Shown: positions 1 to 11,598 of the stretch, piece after piece
Layout: every line of letters starts with the position of its first letter
Position numbering within the stretch: position 1 is the first letter of the stretch
NCBI RefSeq assembly: GCF_037975245.1
Contig: NC_092564.1
Coordinates: 28,008,984-28,072,983, forward strand
Reading direction: 5' to 3'
DNA from: Apostichopus japonicus
Lineage: Eukaryota; Echinodermata; Holothuroidea; Aspidochirotida; Stichopodidae
Length of the DNA stretch: 64,000 nucleotides
Translations under genes and position numbers: made by a program
The notes under the pieces: generated by a model
What the model saw: the letters and a program-made list of their open reading frames with translations, nothing else
Database searches by the model: none
What the model was told of the DNA's origin: nothing

Positions 1-710
1 TACCAAATAGTCTGCATTGCCTGCCACATATTTTTGCTTGTATGAGGGTCTAGGTGTGACACTGTATGATTAAATTCACTGTAGACATAAATGTATTTCC
101 ACACAGTGTTTACACAAAGAAAAGAGCCTAGTGGTGTTAAGAAGATATGCAGGCTTTTTGTAAAGCCTGAGTTCGATTTACAGCCGTGGCAGGTCGATTA
201 TGTAATCACAAAACTTACCTAGCTATAGCGTGATATAATTTGAGCCAATAAAGTAGATTTTTAATAGCCTATTCTGTTCACCTTAGCGTGGTAGAACTTT
301 ATGATTTCTATGACTGGTATAATTTGTGAAACTACTTCGGTTTTAAACAGGGGAGCCCCTTTATATCTCAAAATTCATCCTTATCAATTTTCAAGTTGTA
401 TAGGTACAATTTATGGTGGCCACTATGTAGTGTATGTTGTAAGCTTTGAGACTCTGCTTGGGGACCTCCTTCCATCCCCAACACCCCCCCCCCCAACCCA
501 TTCCCCTACAAATTAAGGATGTAAAGCTTGGTGAAGTAAATGACATATTATCCAGAGTTGTCAGCTTTTAGTCTTGGCCAAGCAAACGTCTTGCCCATTT
601 TACAGAATATCGTTTTAATATCATAGTCAGTGTTTAGTGATTGGATGGTCACAGATGTGTTGAGTTTTTAGACAAAACGTTCCAATGTTTAGTTTTCTAC
701 TTCTTCTCAG
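1..710. other. Intronic sequence upstream of the first visible TUT1 exon
   Basis: No exon is recognisable. It holds an 11-base C run at 484-494 and ends in a pyrimidine-rich tract and the AG acceptor at 709-710. The first cysteine pair of the TUT1 zinc finger, expected just N-terminal of the exon at 711, is not here, so it must lie beyond the left edge. Confidence 0.6.
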
Positions 711-901
711 GTCAGTGTGTGACTGATCATATGAAAGGCAAGAAACATCGCAGACTTGTTAACTTGAAGATTACCAGAGAGGAGCAAACAGAAAGAAGTA
801 TTTTTGTTGGTAATTTACGAAGGACCAATTCAGAGTTAGAACTCATGGGACATTTCAATAAATTTGGACCCATATCAAGGATAATCATCGATAAGGAAAA
901 G
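711..901 (+). CDS. TUT1: TUT1 exon: zinc-finger end and first half of RRM
   Basis: The acceptor is TTCTTCTCAG before 711 and the donor GTAACT follows 901. The exon enters in phase 1 and leaves in phase 0. It encodes the His side of a zinc finger (DHMKGKKHR) and the RNP2-like SIFVGNL of the RRM, ending IIIDKEK. The sequence after the donor stays open for a while and would give a longer chance frame; the phase match with 2112 decides the boundary. Confidence 0.9.
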
Positions 902-3900
902 GTAACTTTATTTATAATGGTGGCTCTTGTTATTTTAGCAGAAAGTGCACTCCCTACAACTCTGCAAAGTTCTGTAATTTTTGGACAGCAAATAGTTCAC
1001 ATTGTTTCAAGGAAAAAGGCATACCGTCTTTCATTGACAAAATGTGACAAAAATATTTCTTCCTCAAACATATTTCAGGAAAAAATCAGGGAATAATTTA
1101 ATGTTCAAATATTGTTTAATAGTTATTGAAGTCTCTGAATTTTGTCTAATTACAAATTTACTATTGTTCCTTGTGTGTAAAACTGCTATATCTTTGCATT
1201 TGATAGCATTGTGCCATATTGTACACTTTGCGTTGCAATACTATATAAATTATCCCCTGTTCATTTATGTTTACCAAAACTTTCTGATTGCAATCCTTCA
1301 ATACCCATGTCTTGTTGTTAAGTTTCTCATTAATTTGGGGTGAATGGGGGTTGCTTGAAAATGTTTCAGACATGGATATTCATTCACCAAAAGTGATTAG
1401 CATGGCCGATTTGCCTAAGTTTTGCAACTTTTACGATTATTTGCCATGCATGGCAGGTCATGTGCAATAATAAGTGATGATTTCGTTACAGAAAATTCAT
1501 GTAAAGGAAGTTTTAAATAGCAAGTTCAGGGCTCTTTCATTAAAACTATACAAGAAAAGAAGGGGAAAATAATTCTGATAACTTCACTGACTGAATGTTA
1601 GCCAGTTGTGTTACAATAGGTGGCTGGACTGGATCTGTGCTTACTTTTGAACCTTTTTTTGTCATGCTCAATTTTCATTCACATAATTCTTGTATTTATA
1701 AGGTAATATGATGGAATTGTCTTTAGAAGGACTTACTTCTCTTCTGTAATTAGAAAATGTGGAAATTTTGGATATTTCTACTGTGGATATAATCACTCAA
1801 CATACACAGTTTGCTGGAACTAGTTACCTCGATACCAGAAAACAAAACATTAAACAAACCTCCCCCAAAGAATATATATATATATTCTTTGTGATCCCAA
1901 CAAACACAAGCAAGTGTTTGTTGGGATCAAGGGCAAGTTGTTGGGATCAGGAGCAAGTGCAATTAATGTTTCAAGATGTTTTTGGTGTGCAACGAGTGTA
2001 TTTTATTAAACATTATTTTAACAGAGTTAATGGAGGTGAAAGGTATGTTTAAATATAATTGATATCGGTATACCTCACAGTTTCTCCTTTCGTTTCTCAA
2101 CACTCTCGCAGTCTGCCTATGCAATTGTCGAATTCGTGGAGAAGCAATCAGTAGCCAAGGCCGTGGAGGAAGAGAAGCAAACGATGAACGGACTGCACAT
2201 AGTGGTACGGCCAAGAGAAGTCCGAGAGTTTGTGTCCAGCGGCATCACACAGAGGAACGCTGCCTTGGAGGGCAAGAAGAAGAAAGAAGACAACCTGAGA
2301 CTGGAGACCCAGATGCTAATGGCAGAACTAGTGCAGAAAAAGACAGTAAGACACAAGTCTCCCTCACAGTCGATAGAAAAAGTAGTTTACCAAAACCTGC
2401 TGATAGAACTTCACAGAGATGTTGTTTTTAAAGTTGATAGAAATGTGTTTATTTTATACTGTAATAGGGTGAAACTGTTTTATACAGGCCGGTTATTCGA
2501 AGTTGTGTCCAGTTTTAATGTTGCCAAAAGTTTGGGGGAGGTGGGGGTCACCATAAAATTTTGAAGAAAAGAGTGGGATACCTCCCAATAGACCAGGCCA
2601 CAATATGCCCCTGGGGCGAGGGGTCTGGGGTGGTAGATAAGATGAAGGTTTCGTGTGAAGAATTGGTTTCAACAAGCAAAAGAGTTTGAATAGTGAATAC
2701 CATTGTTCTATAAAAGGATTCTGTCATGAATGGCAATGCTATTGTTTCATTCTTTTGTGTAGGTGTGAATGTTTTGTTGTTTTTATCGCACTTTATTTTG
2801 CAGGTGTTGTTTTGTTTTCTTTGTTTTTCATTTTGTTTTGTTTGGTCAAATAAGTTTTCAGGAATGAGCAACATCTGGATCTATAGTGTATTCTGAGTAA
2901 AAAAGTTGACCTGTGAAACCTAAAATATTTAACAAGCCTTGACTGGACTGTCTTTCTTACTGTGCTATATATGCTAGGTATTAGAGCTAAAAGTGCTAAT
3001 AGTCTTGTCTCTCTCATACTACAGATCGACGAGCAACTTTTTGCTCTCTCTGAAAACATCAGTTTGTCACCATCAAGCCTCCAGATACGCTATTTGATTT
3101 GCCATCTACTTCAGGAAGTGTTCTCGGAGTTTTTTGCCAATTGCAGAGTATTTCCGTATGGGTCCTCAGTCAATGGCTGTGGTGGGAATGGTTCCGATCT
3201 TGACATTTTTCTCAGCTTAAATTGGAGTGATGAAACCTGGATGTATACATTTGCTTCCTTGAAACAGCATGAAGTAAGTATCATGCTAGTATTGTAGATT
3301 AAAGGGAGTACCATGCTATTATTATCCCATTGCTATACATGTAATGATATTTTAGTCAGTTGGCTGTTGCAGACTATTAGTGCTGTATCAGTATAGCAAA
3401 GGTTGCCATGGAAATGCATGGTATGGAAAATTGACAAGTACTAAAAGGTCAATAAATAGTGACGGAGGAATAGGTGGTGAGGGTGTAGTGACCCAAACCA
3501 TTCACTGTATTTAGTCTAGCATTCTTGGACACCCTCATCTGGACTTTGGTATGGCCCATGCTAATTTGGTAGGATCCATGCTAATTAGCTTGACCTTGCA
3601 GTGACCTAGTATATAAGATGATGTCACATGGCAGCAATCTCTCTCTCATACCTGCTGCCATACAGATTACACCTATATGCTATACTGTCCTGTGTTGTAA
3701 CTTCATAGGCATGCATGTATCTTGTGCTTTTACTATAGCCTAGCTTAGTAGCCGTTTGTCACATGATCAATTATCATTAGTTTACTTATTTCTGCTCCGT
3801 CTCGCAATTGCTCTTTGTAAATGTAAGGCCTTGCAGCAGCTTTAGGGATATTGCTCACTGGTCTGGCCTCACAGTATTAGTCTGGGCAAGTGAAAAAAAA

Positions 3901-6900
3901 AAACTAAACTTGGGATGAACTTCACACTTACTATGCAGGATTCCTCAATAGTGAGTATCAGAGCTCTGATGGTATCTGTGGAAGACAAAGGTCATTTGCA
4001 GGCAAAACAAACACTTGATTTACAATCAATGTTCTCAGATAACACTTGGCAAAGGTATCACAAAAGCCTGTTGACTTTCTGCTTATTTTCTTGCAAAATG
4101 TTCACAAAGGTAAGCCAGTCTATGGCTGAATGTTCTCATCCATCAGTTCAACTGATGATAGTTGTGTCATGTGATAGAGTGGCCTCTCACTTTTAATCTT
4201 TCCAGTCCTTAAGTCCAAATGTTCGAAAACCTGCTTCAGATTTGCATATTTAGTGACAATAGATAGAGAAATATGTGGATTACAATGAATTTTACTATTG
4301 TTTTATCAATAGTAGATTAGGATGTTCTTTCTCTTGTATAGAAGGTTTGTTGTATGATCATTAATTTTGTTGCTTTTATTAGTTAGTATTTTTTATTTAA
4401 TCTTAATTTTATATAATTTGAGTGCATCCCCCTTCAACCAATCATGCAGTGTTTATTCCATCCACAGCAAGTTCAAGAATCCTCATCAGCAGCATCATCA
4501 TCATCACGAGATGCAGATGGAGAATCAGATGGGGCCAACCCAACTACCGCATCCGATGGCTCTGAAATGGAGGAGGATACTCTTGATCCTGATCAGGCTC
4601 CGGAGAAGGAATGTTTGGAATTTGTTGCCCAAATCATCCAAAAGTGTGTACCTAGCTGCCATAAGGTGCAGACCATCACCTCTGCTAGGAAGCCTGTCAT
4701 CAAGTTTGTTCACAAAGATTCAGGACTGCACTGTGATATCATTTTGAATAACAGGTGATTGATCCTGTCTTAACTTTTAGGTTGAATGATTTACATTTGT
4801 TGTATAAAGTACCCTATGTCTTCTGTGGAGATCGAAAGGTCATTTGAAGTCAATAGAGGTCAACATTTAATATCCTTGAAAATACTGTATTCCAAAAGTA
4901 AAGTTTAGATGAAGTTCATACTTTGTATGTGGATCCATCTTGGTTAGTACAAGAAATGTGTTGTTTCTGTAAAGGCCAAAGGTCATTTATGGTCAACAGG
5001 TCAGAGTATGAAAACAGTGTAAACATAATGACTCATTCCGTTTAGCCTAAAGTGAACGTCTAAAGTGGGTTTTATATCCACCAACAATGAGAACAGGAGT
5101 CTGTTGTTTTCTCTGAAGTTCAATGGAGATCAAGATTAAGTAGGACCCTGCAAACTGGAGTTCCAAAGTTGAAATCTTGTTTCCAGTGTTACATGAAATA
5201 CTCTCATGTGAAATGTTGCAAGGAGTGTCACTAACTTATTTGACTTTTTGGTTTGTACAGGAAAGTGATCAATTTTTATTAGGATGTATTGTACCTATAT
5301 CAAACTAGAAGGAAAAGAAACAACAACTTTGACCTCTGTCGACCTTGATCAATTAAGAGACGAAAGTACCCAATTGATTGCCAAAAGGGTAGGGGGCAGA
5401 GTAGGGGAGGTTGGGGGGGGTCTTCCACCTTTTGTGTTCCAATAGTGTCACTGTTTTAATTGATTTATAGTATTCATATATAACACTAAACAGTCTCAAG
5501 GTGAAGAGTACTTTACTTGACAAAATGTCTCACTTTTTGTAGTTGCAATTGAGAGAACCCTTTTTTCTCCAAATGCAATGACAACTAAAGAGGTACACAA
5601 ACATACATGAAAGAAGAGTATTGTTTTAAAAGTACCGTAGAAAGAAATGAAAGTATTTACCTACCTTGAAACTGGTCGTCACCACACTCCCTCTTGTGCT
5701 TCTTTCCAGAGGATTGTATTCCACTGTGTGTAAATTGCAGTTACATCTTAAAGCATAAAGAACACCTAAAGAATGCCTTTCACATTTTCTTCTTATATTG
5801 AGAGATGGATATTTTAACCCACTGTCGTTTTTTTTATTTCTCCGAAAGGTTGGTCCTAAGAAACACAGAGCTGATACACTTCTACTGTACTCTGGACCCA
5901 GTGGTGCGACCATTGATCCTACTGATCAGGAGGTGGGCAAAGTTAAACCATGTCGCAGAGAATTCTGGACCCGGCCCGAGATTGACTAATTATGCCCTGA
6001 CCTGGATGGTGATCCTCTTCCTACAGACCAAGGGAATCATCCCCACAATTGAGGAGCTCAGAGAAGCTGCAGGTTTGTTCATTCTTCTCTGCCATTGTGA
6101 AAATGTATTCATGTGGTTTTATATTATGCCTCATTAAAACACTTACTGTGTGAATTGCTGGTGTGTCCCTATAAGGCTGGTTAGGTTTCCATGCCTTCGA
6201 AAACTGTATGTTGCGTTGAGTAACTAATTTTCCAATACTTTGACCAAACCAATATATAATATAATATTTATTCTCAATTTGATATTCTTCAATCAAACTG
6301 TGTGTGATCAGCGTGACTAAAACCAGTGGGCTGCTCCTATTTGAGTTTTATTTTATGATTTATTTTAATAATGCAATAGCTTATGTCCCACAAATATTCT
6401 GTGAAATGTTTTGTTTTTTGTTTTAATTTCTTGCCAACGGTAACGTGAATCATCTGCAATGGTGGTAGTGTGTGTATGTGTTTGTCATTGTGTGTGCATG
6501 CACAGTAATTCACCATTTGTGACCTTATCATCACAGTTAGGCTTACTTTTTAGGATTTATCCTATGGAAAGTGCACTTCCATATTGCAAAAGAACACACT
6601 TACTTATTAGGATTTAACCTACAGTATGGAAAGTGCACTTCCATCTAAAGCAAAAGAACACACTTGCTCTGCAAGTATAGTCTTCACAAACAAGAACAAT
6701 GGAAGTACTGGTCAGTTATAGTTAACCAACACTCAACCAGTGTTGTAGTCATGGGACAGTCAGTATGACCCTCGTACCATGGAAGTACTGGTCAGTTATA
6801 GTCAACCAACACTCAGCCAGTGTTGTAGTCGTGGGACAGTCAGTATGACCCTCGTACCATGGAATTACTGGTCAGTTATAGTTAACCAACACTCAACCAG

Positions 6901-9900
6901 TGTTGTAGTCGTGGGACAGTCAGTATGACCCTCGTACCATGGAAGTACTGGTCAGTTATAGTCAACCAACACTCAACCAGTGTTGTAGTCGTGGGACAGT
7001 CAGTATGACCCTCGTACCATGGAAGTACTGGTCAGTTATAGTCAACCAACACTCAACCAGTGCTGTAGTCGTGGGACAGTCAGTATGACCCTCGTACCAT
7101 GGAAGTACTGGTCAGTTATAGTCAACCAACACTCAACCAGTGTTGCGGTCGTGGGACAGTCAGTATGACCCTCGTACCATGGAAGTACTGGTCAGTTATA
7201 GTCAACCAACACTCAACCAGTGCCGAAGTCGTGGGACAGTCAGTATGACTCTCGTACCATGGAAGTACTGGTCAGTTATAGTCAACCAACACTCAACCAG
7301 TGCCGAAGTCGTGGGACAGTCAGTATGACCCTCGTACTATGGAAGTACTGGTCAGTTATAGTTAACCAACACTCAACCAGTGTTGTAGTCATGGGATAGT
7401 CAGTATGACCCTCGTACCATGGAAGTACTGGTCAGTTATAGTCAACCAACACTCAACCGTGTTGTAGTCGTGGGGTAGTCAGATCTGGCATATAACAAGA
7501 CACTATGACAGTTTTAATACACTATAACCATTTGATTTGACTTTGCTAGGGGGCTGACTATGATGTCTGAGTACAGTCCAAAGACAGGTTCGAGCCCAAG
7601 CCAACCCCAGTCAGAGTCTCAAGTCCACGTCCAGAGAAGGATGGACGGGATATGTACTGCCCTTGCTGCTACTGTAATCATGTGGATGTTATTAGGATGG
7701 GATTGGTTGAGTTTGCAACAAGCCATCCCTTATGTTGTTCTGCATTTGACTGTTTTTTTTTTTTTGTATACAGGCTGTGAGGAACAGCTGATTATTGATG
7801 GCTGGGACTGCAGCTTACGTCTGGACTGTACTATGTATCGTAGAAGACGGGAAGATGACAAGCCAGGTATGTAGTAGTGATGTTATCAGCAGATTGTGTA
7901 TTGTTAAAGTAGGCTGATTATTGCTTCTCTTCCTATTATTAGTCCATTGCTACACACATGCCACTGGCAATTTATTTTGGTTTTAAATTGTTCTTAACTT
8001 GCCCGACTTTATAAGTCAAAGAATATTTATATGAATATGGCTTTGAACCAATTTCAAATAAGCATGTTAACCAATATTAAAAGAGTGCATAGCGATGAAT
8101 GTATCTAAGCGTTGTGTTGAGACAAATTGTAATGGGTTTCTCATTTCTTGTAATTTTATTGACATTTTAATTTTATTTACATTTTCATGGTCTTGGTCTC
8201 TAGATATCAGGACTCTTGAAGTCAAGTTGGTCCATTTAAAGTTGATGTATTTGTAATATATATTTCCATTTTGACAGTTCTCAAAATACCCTTTTCAATG
8301 ACAGGGTGTTGGGAATACCTTATAATATTTAAAGCAAGTTCTTTTAGAACAGTATCAACAAGAACAAATTGTTCCAAACACTAAAAATAATTTTCATTTT
8401 AAATCTGTTATGTTACTAGTCAGAAAGGCTTGACCTGAGACCACTTAAGATATCATGTCAAATGTCTGAGGAAAATAAATGAAGGACTCGATTACTTATC
8501 TCAGATTCATTGAAGTGTCTGACAGGACAGGAATGAATGAAGAAGCAAAGTATGAAAAATGATTCATAAAAAGGAAACAAACAAACAAGCTATCAAGAAA
8601 AAATAGAAGGGGTGGGGGGGTTAGAGGGGACTTTTTGGAAGTATATGCAAAGATTGGAATCCTATTCTATTACCAAAAACTGATTATAATACATTTGATA
8701 ATAATGATACATCTGATAATAATATTAATAGTACATCTGATAGTAATGATGAATCTGATATTAATAATACATCTGATAATACTAATACATCTAATACTAC
8801 TCACATACATTCCTCCAAGAGGGAAGAAAATTATATACTTCTTTTATTTGCTTGTGAAAGATTGTTGGGGAACATCCTCCCCATCACCGAAAACAGGGTG
8901 TTGAAATATTCAACATCCACATTCCACATCACCGCATCCAGTGTTTAACATATTACCATGCATGGGCTGAAGATGCTTCTTGTTGAAATGTAATGAAAGT
9001 ATACCTCATGATCATGTGATGACAGTTACCTTAGAAAGTATTAACATCGTCAGCAATCTTGTCTGTCTGCCAATTGTGAAATCCTCTTTGTGCAATGCTT
9101 CATATGTTTCAATGGAAATGAAATTTCACCAACAGTTCCGATTTATTATATTATGAATTTTATCAGATCTTTTGGCATGATCAGAAATTTTATGTCAAAG
9201 GTCATCTGAGGCCTTTCATGTCAAAGGTCATCTTGGGCCTTTATGTCGAAGGTCATCTTGGGCCTTTTATGTAATACTGTAGGTCATCTTTGGTCATTTA
9301 TGTCAAAGGTCATCTTGGGCCTTTGTTTGCTTCTCCACAACCAGAAGGAATGCATAATCAACACAATTGCTCCATTTGTTGGAAACCCAAGGGTAACTTA
9401 ATACTGTTCTTCATGCAGTCCTAATGGTTGATAATTATTACTCTCAGTACATTCAGTCTCCGAAGAAGATCCTGGTAGGAATGAAACATCAGGCCCACTT
9501 ACTTAAACACATTCTCGCACACAGGCTCCTAAATGGATAAGCAGTTTGCTAACAGTTTTGTTTTATTTTGATTCTCATATAACTTGATAGCTTTTGACTG
9601 AAAGTTGACCCGAATTATCATATTTTGTTTGTTTCGTTCCAGGAGATCTAATGCAATCGTTCTTTGAATACTATTCAAACATCGACTGGGCAGTCAACTG
9701 CTTATGCCCAAGGGTGGGTAAACTCCTCCCCATCGGTGAAATTCCAACAGTGGCAAACCCATCGAGTGACGGACAGTTCAAGAGAGGGTGTTTAAATATC
9801 CAAGACCCATTGGAACTAACCCATAACACCACATCAAATGTGAATGAAAAAACTGTGAAGATTCTCTCACAGGAGATAAAGAAAGCAGCTGTTACTTGCA

Positions 9901-10667
9901 AGTCCTCAGGCTTTCAGAATCAGGTAAGGAATGTTGTGGATGTGAAAGAGGCAAGACCTCTGTGGGGGATACAGATGCTGTTTGGTCTCCATCCTCGGGA
10001 ACAAGTCGCAAGGCCAGGAAATTACCGCTTAGAATTCCCGATGAAAGATGAACATCTAACGGAGGAGCTCTCGCGGATCCACGTCGATCCCGAGAGACTC
10101 AAGGAAGCTTGGGCTGAGAGGATCACATGTGTGTTGCTTGAGGTGCTTAGGGACACATTGACAGTCTCTTGTGAAAAGGTACGAGCAGACTTGGCCGAGG
10201 AAACCTCAAGCAGAGCAGACTCAGAGGAAACGACCGAGTCAAAGATGGAGGTGGATCCAGAAGAGCAGGAGCCTCCGACTAAAAGGCAAAGAATGCAAGA
10301 AAATGAAAATGACAAAGACGGATTGACTGCAGATATAAAGCCTGTGATGTATTCGTGCTCTCTTAAACATGATATCTGGGTCGGACGGAGAAAGATGAGG
10401 AGAACTCTGCAGAGGTCTGGTAGTTCCTCCAGCAGCGGATTGGTGTTGGAAAAGTTAGTGACCGAGAAACTAATTGAAGAAACCGGTAACGGTCAAGACA
10501 GAGATGAAACGTTAACAGAGTTTCATCTTGAGGTCACCAGGGAGATTAAAGACAATACCTTTGTCCGGTTTGCTATGATACCCCTCAAAGGAGAAGCAGC
10601 TTTTAAATTATTTTATCACTTCCTGGAAAGTTTTCTTCCAAAAATAGTGGAAGAATATAGGTTTTAA
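711..10667 (+). CDS. TUT1: TUT1-like terminal uridylyltransferase / poly(A) polymerase, seven exons, 5'-partial
   Basis: Exons: 711-901, 2112-2345, 3025-3273, 4468-4754, 5849-6072, 7774-7866, 9643-10667. All junctions keep phase and use GT-AG; they give about 767 residues. Domain order is that of TUT1 (Star-PAP): the end of a C2H2 zinc finger (HMKGKKHRRL), an RRM (SIFVGNL ... YAIVEF), a split nucleotidyltransferase core with GSS and GSDLD (two catalytic Asp), an acidic Ser-rich insert, the third Asp in LHCDIILNN, the PAP-associated domain (RPLILLIRRWAKL, NYALTWMVILFLQ) and the DGWDCS motif, then a long C-terminal region with a Lys/Arg-rich acidic linker. The family uridylates U6 snRNA and adenylates selected mRNAs in the nucleus; that role is inferred from homology. 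All three catalytic Asp are present and no frame is broken, so the gene looks functional. The first exon(s) are outside the window. Confidence 0.93.
2112..2345 (+). CDS. TUT1: TUT1 exon: second half of RRM and linker
   Basis: Acceptor CTCTCGCAG, donor GTAAGA, 78 whole codons. SAYAIVEFVEK is the RNP1-side strand and GLHIVVRPRE the last RRM strand. A charged linker follows (EGKKKKEDNLRLETQ). The match to the human RRM end (FAIVEM ... LRVRPRE) is direct. Confidence 0.92.
3025..3273 (+). CDS. TUT1: TUT1 exon: nucleotidyltransferase core, two catalytic Asp
   Basis: Acceptor CATACTACAG, donor GTAAGT, 83 whole codons. It contains FPYGSSVNGCGGNGSDLDIF, the helical-turn G-S and the D-x-D metal-binding pair of the polymerase-beta-like nucleotidyltransferase fold. 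Confidence 0.95.
4468..4754 (+). CDS. TUT1: TUT1 exon: acidic insert and third catalytic Asp
   Basis: Acceptor TCCATCCACAG, donor GTGATT. The first third is low-complexity, Ser- and Asp/Glu-rich (SSSAASSSSRDADGES), matching the long variable insert that splits the catalytic domain in TUT1. The end, KPVIKFVHKDSGLHCDII, holds the third carboxylate. The exon leaves in phase 2. Confidence 0.92.
5849..6072 (+). CDS. TUT1: TUT1 exon: PAP central/associated domain
   Basis: The acceptor is TCTCCGAAAG. The join completes Arg in NNR|LVLRN, as in human SNRLALHN. It contains RPLILLIRRWAKL and LTNYALTWMVILFLQTKG, the PAP-associated helices that hold the nucleotide base. The donor is GTTTGT and the exon leaves in phase 1. 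Confidence 0.93.
6552..6672 (+). repeat. Two-copy tandem duplication, about 58 bp
   Basis: The words TAGGATTTA, GGAAAGTGCACTTCCAT and AAAGAACACACTT occur twice in order, with small indels. It lies directly before the 80-bp minisatellite in the same TUT1 intron. Confidence 0.7.
6701..7478 (+). repeat. 80-bp minisatellite, about 9.8 copies, in a TUT1 intron
   Basis: GGAAGTACTGGTCAGTTATA recurs at 6701, 6781, 6861 (one change), 6941, 7021, 7101, 7181, 7261, 7341 and 7421, exactly 80 bp apart. Units differ by one to four substitutions (for example TGTTGTAGTC versus TGCCGAAGTC). It ends about 300 bp before the exon at 7774. Confidence 0.97.
7774..7866 (+). CDS. TUT1: TUT1 exon: DGWDCS motif
   Basis: The acceptor follows a long T tract (TTGTATACAG) and the donor is GTATGT. 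Phase 1 on both sides joins LREAAG to CEEQLIIDGWDCSL; human TUT1 has QKAG...DGWDCSF at this place. The open frame at 7560-7640 is skipped because splicing it in would introduce a TGA. Confidence 0.9.
8686..8801 (+). repeat. Degenerate ACATCTGATAATAAT repeat
   Basis: Imperfect tandem units of ACATCTGATAATAAT type, about 18-27 bp each, in an AT-rich intron. One frame reads a run of Asn/Thr/Ser/Asp, which is simple-sequence coincidence. Confidence 0.75.
9188..9324 (+). repeat. Short tandem repeat rich in AAGGTCATC
   Basis: Five units of roughly 22-37 bp, each carrying AGGTCATC and mostly GGCCTTT and ATGTCAA, lie in the last TUT1 intron. AGGTCA is the nuclear-receptor half-site, but the repeat explains the clustering equally well. 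Confidence 0.7.
9458..9572 (+). repeat. Dispersed repeat copy 1 (CTCCGAAGAAGATCC ... GAAAC ... TTTTATTTT)
   Basis: Shares about 110 bp with 13751-13866: GAAGAAGATCCTG, GAAAC, TCAGGCC, ACTTACTT, ACACAGGCTC, GGATAAGCAGTTTGCTAACA and then a TTTTATTTT tail. The order suggests the 3' end of a retroelement (Penelope-like or SINE). The family is not certain. Confidence 0.75.
9643..10667 (+). CDS. TUT1: TUT1 terminal exon with stop codon
   Basis: Acceptor TTTCGTTCCAG; the join gives KPGDLMQSFFEYY, matching the family's LLAQFFS... stretch after the WDCS motif. LNIQDPLELTHN is the TUT1 NLQDPFDLSHN motif. A Ser/Glu-rich linker with PPTKRQRM, a likely nuclear-localisation signal, precedes the C-terminal RNA-binding region (FHLEVTREIKD ... 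FLPKIVEEYRF). The stop is TAA at 10665-10667. Confidence 0.95.
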
Positions 10668-10693
10668 GTATTTTTTTTATTAAGGTAGGAGTT

Positions 10694-10707
10694 GGGGGGG
10701 GGGGGGG
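10694..10707 (+). repeat. G14 tract in the TUT1 3' UTR
   Basis: Fourteen G in a row lie about 25 bases after the stop codon, followed by more short G runs. Confidence 0.9.
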
Positions 10708-11057
10708 CGGGTGGGAGGAGAGTTGACCAGCTGAAAGAGGTTGAAATTCAGTATTGTGTAAGGTTTCTTTATTGTCTGCAGTTTTATACAAAGAGATGCA
10801 TCATTTGATACCAGTAATCACTGTTCAGTTCTTTTCATTTATGACTTTGGAAATGAACTTTATACTGCAAGTTTGATTCCTTGCAGGTGGCAAAAGATAT
10901 CTATGTGATGGTGATGGTATGTGCATGGGTGTATGCGCATGTGTATGTATAAGTGTACATGATGGTGCTGTCAGAGAAATATGTCAGCCTGATAGTAACA
11001 TTGAAAATGTACAGTGTCCTTACTGGGTACTGAATTTGTTCACACCCCTCCATACAA

Positions 11058-11475
11058 TTAAAAGAATAGTCCAGGTCAAAATTTTTTTGGGATGTGTTAA
11101 AGTGGAACATAAACTGAGCATTCTGGTGATTTTTGATTTGACCTTGGATTTGGTTACTAGTTTGTCTAAAAGGGGATGTGATGTTTATAAAATACCAATA
11201 CCTATGGTACATTCACATTATGGATGCGTCCAATTGTGGAGTATAAAATTAGACAAAAATTTTAAAGGAAAACCAAAACATTATTTATCAGTGTGCAACA
11301 ATGGTGTCACACCTGTTTGCTCCAAGTTCACTTTTGGATCGAAATTTGGCAACTTCAATTGTCAATATCTCAAAAACGGTACAGTGGAATTGAATGCAAA
11401 ATTCACTAGAATTTGCCTATATTCTGTTCCTCTTTAACATATCAAACAAAGTTTTGACCTGGACTATTGTTTTAA
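11058..11475. mobile_element. TTAA-flanked MITE, 418 bp including target sites
   Basis: The left end is TTAA then AAGAATAGTCCAGGTCAAAA. The right end reads, in reverse complement, TTAA then AACAATAGTCCAGGTCAAAA: 20-bp inverted repeats with one mismatch flanked by TTAA at 11058-11061 and 11472-11475. TTAA duplications are the hallmark of piggyBac-type transposition. The termini do not start with CC, so assignment to piggyBac is an inference. A 172-codon frame that covers most of the element shows no transposase motif. Confidence 0.8.
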
Positions 11476-11592
11476 CTTTCATGTTTGACTGAACTTGTGC
11501 AGGTTCTTAAATACTGCCACAATTTTGTCTTGTGTGATTTTAATCTGCTGCAAACTATTGCTTTCACAGCAGTATAGAAATTGTGCTGTCGG

Positions 11593-11598
11593 AATAAA
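11593..11598 (+). terminator. Candidate poly(A) signal for TUT1
   Basis: AATAAA about 925 bases after the TUT1 stop, beyond the MITE. Other weaker signals cannot be excluded. Confidence 0.35.

Noticed and set aside
4444-4758. The alternative frame at 4367-4747 with a His-rich run
   Set aside because: Shadow of the TUT1 acidic exon, whose in-phase frame carries the third catalytic Asp.
7560-7874. 104-codon frame starting MMSEYSPK in front of the TUT1 exon at 7774
   Set aside because: Its part before 7774 is intronic: splicing from 6072 into its AG would bring a TGA into the TUT1 frame, whereas 6072 to 7774 joins in phase and gives the family sequence.
10919-11437. 172-codon open frame after TUT1
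   Set aside because: It lies mostly inside the TTAA-flanked MITE, has no domain, and starts in a GT-rich simple-sequence stretch.
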